The notes below the pieces were generated by a model. That model did no database searches and was not told where the DNA came from. It was given only the letters and a program-made list of their open reading frames with translations. From CAYSVN01 sp964434585 (lineage in GTDB: Bacteria; Patescibacteriota; Gracilibacteria; Peribacterales; Peribacteraceae), in NCBI GenBank assembly GCA_964434585.1, contig CAYSVN010000072.1, forward strand, positions 1 to 5,487: a DNA stretch of 5,487 nucleotides. The letters run 5' to 3'. The first letter of the stretch is position 1; each line of letters opens with the position of its first letter. This document shows positions 4,902 through 5,487 of this stretch, piece by piece. The translations under genes were made by a program, and so were the position numbers.

Positions 4902-5480
4902 ATGAAATCTACTCTTTTTATTATTCCAGGCTTTAGACAATCAATCAAAAGCGATCAATATAAAAAACTCAGTAATACGTTAGGCAAAAAATATAACACT
5001 GTCTTGGTTCCAATTACATGGAATCGGCGAGTGATGTCAGATTATGTAAACGAGGCACTCGATTTTATAACTAACTACCATAAAACTAGTGAATCATTTG
5101 ATGTTTTAGGATTTTCATTTGGAGCGATGATTGCCTTTATTACCGCTCCTGCACTTAGTCCTAGGCGATTATTTTTATGCTCACTGTCACCTTATTTTAA
5201 AGAAGATATTCCCATTATACGCAATCGGTGGAAGCGTAATATTGGAGGACGGCGCGTATCTGATTTTGAAAACTTTAATTTCCAAAAAATTGTTCCAACT
5301 ATTAAAAGTAAAACCATTATTTTTGTAGGATCACAAGAGCTTATTAAATATCCTATATTGGCCAATAGAATTAAGTTTGCAAATAAATTTATTAAAAATT
5401 CTCAACTAATTACTATTGATAATGTTGGCCATGATATTGGTAGTGAGCAATACCAAAAGGTGATCTATGGCGCAATTTGA
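4902..5480 (+). CDS. Short alpha/beta hydrolase, RBBP9/YdeN-like
   Basis: From the ATG at 4902 the product is 192 residues. It opens with a first strand and oxyanion-type loop, TLFIIPGFRQS (4-14), as in small serine hydrolases. The nucleophile elbow is GFSFG (70-74, Ser72), after strand FDVLG. The C-terminal VGHDIGSEQY (175-184) supplies the likely catalytic His177. The usual acid follows the strand TIIFVG (138-143), but here the segment reads SQE, leaving Glu146 as the candidate. The size suggests a compact single-domain hydrolase of the RBBP9/YdeN or small-esterase type; the substrate cannot be told. It has no signal peptide, so it is probably cytoplasmic. It is basic and AT-rich: by hand count about 33% G+C over 4921-5460, against about 41% over 901-1320 in ftsQ. 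It ends in TGA, followed by a T-run cut off by the window edge. Confidence 0.78.
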   Translation: MKSTLFIIPGFRQSIKSDQYKKLSNTLGKKYNTVLVPITWNRRVMSDYVNEALDFITNYHKTSESFDVLGFSFGAMIAFITAPALSPRRLFLCSLSPYFKEDIPIIRNRWKRNIGGRRVSDFENFNFQKIVPTIKSKTIIFVGSQELIKYPILANRIKFANKFIKNSQLITIDNVGHDIGSEQYQKVIYGAI

Positions 5481-5487
5481 TTTTTTT

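Noticed and set aside
5437..5456. TTGGTA/TACCAA hairpin followed by a T-run at the window end, as a terminator
   Set aside because: The stem is only 6 bp with an 8-base loop, lies inside the coding region, and is over 20 bases before the T-run.
2744..5480. UGA recoded as glycine, as in Gracilibacteria
   Set aside because: UGA ends orf64 and the hydrolase at sensible protein ends, and no long gene contains an in-frame UGA.

Overview
The window is a compact, moderately AT-rich stretch of bacterial chromosome with seven protein genes and no gene-free gap above about 200 bases. Gene content is housekeeping: translation (EF-P), cell division (FtsQ-type), DNA replication (clamp-loader delta prime), a PrsW-type membrane protease, a small four-helix membrane protein, a short alpha/beta hydrolase and one unrecognised 64-residue protein. 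No RNA gene, CRISPR array, transposase or phage gene was seen. The simple, short gene versions, a FtsQ-type gene beside holB, the missing zinc cysteines in delta prime and the odd EF-P loop suggest a Candidate Phyla Radiation (Patescibacteria) genome, but this is an inference at moderate to low confidence. UGA is used as a normal stop, which argues against the Gracilibacteria/Absconditabacteria lineages that read it as glycine.

Layout, left to right: an A/T-tract hairpin (31-54); efp on the plus strand (112-675); a roughly 120-bp nested inverted-repeat element (749-868) that ends on the ftsQ stop codon; then a minus-strand block read from right to left as orf64 (2938-2744), holB (2682-1777) and ftsQ (1755-868). 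A divergent intergenic region (2939-3118) carries a second, unrelated stem-loop with a 7-nt TTAG periodicity. The plus-strand Phage_holin_4_2-type gene (3119-3490) runs head-on into minus-strand prsW (4796-3492), with one base between the stop codons. prsW is divergent from the hydrolase gene (4902-5480) across 105 bases.

The most striking property is regulatory. None of the seven genes has a convincing Shine-Dalgarno sequence. Each has a recognisable sigma70-type -10 hexamer ending only 6 to 9 bases before its ATG, which puts the predicted transcription start on or within a few bases of the start codon. The window therefore looks like a set of leaderless or nearly leaderless transcripts. The promoters split into two designs: efp and the holin-like gene have a good -35 with a 17-bp spacer, while holB, orf64, prsW and the hydrolase have an extended -10 (TGn) and a poor -35. 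ftsQ has the weakest promoter and probably depends partly on read-through from holB.

No self-contained novel defence or mobile system is visible. The points most worth following are the leaderless architecture, the MITE-like element on the ftsQ stop codon, the eIF5A-like SKQGRQGG loop of EF-P with Arg32 at the tip, and the perfect 9-bp palindrome over the holB promoter.
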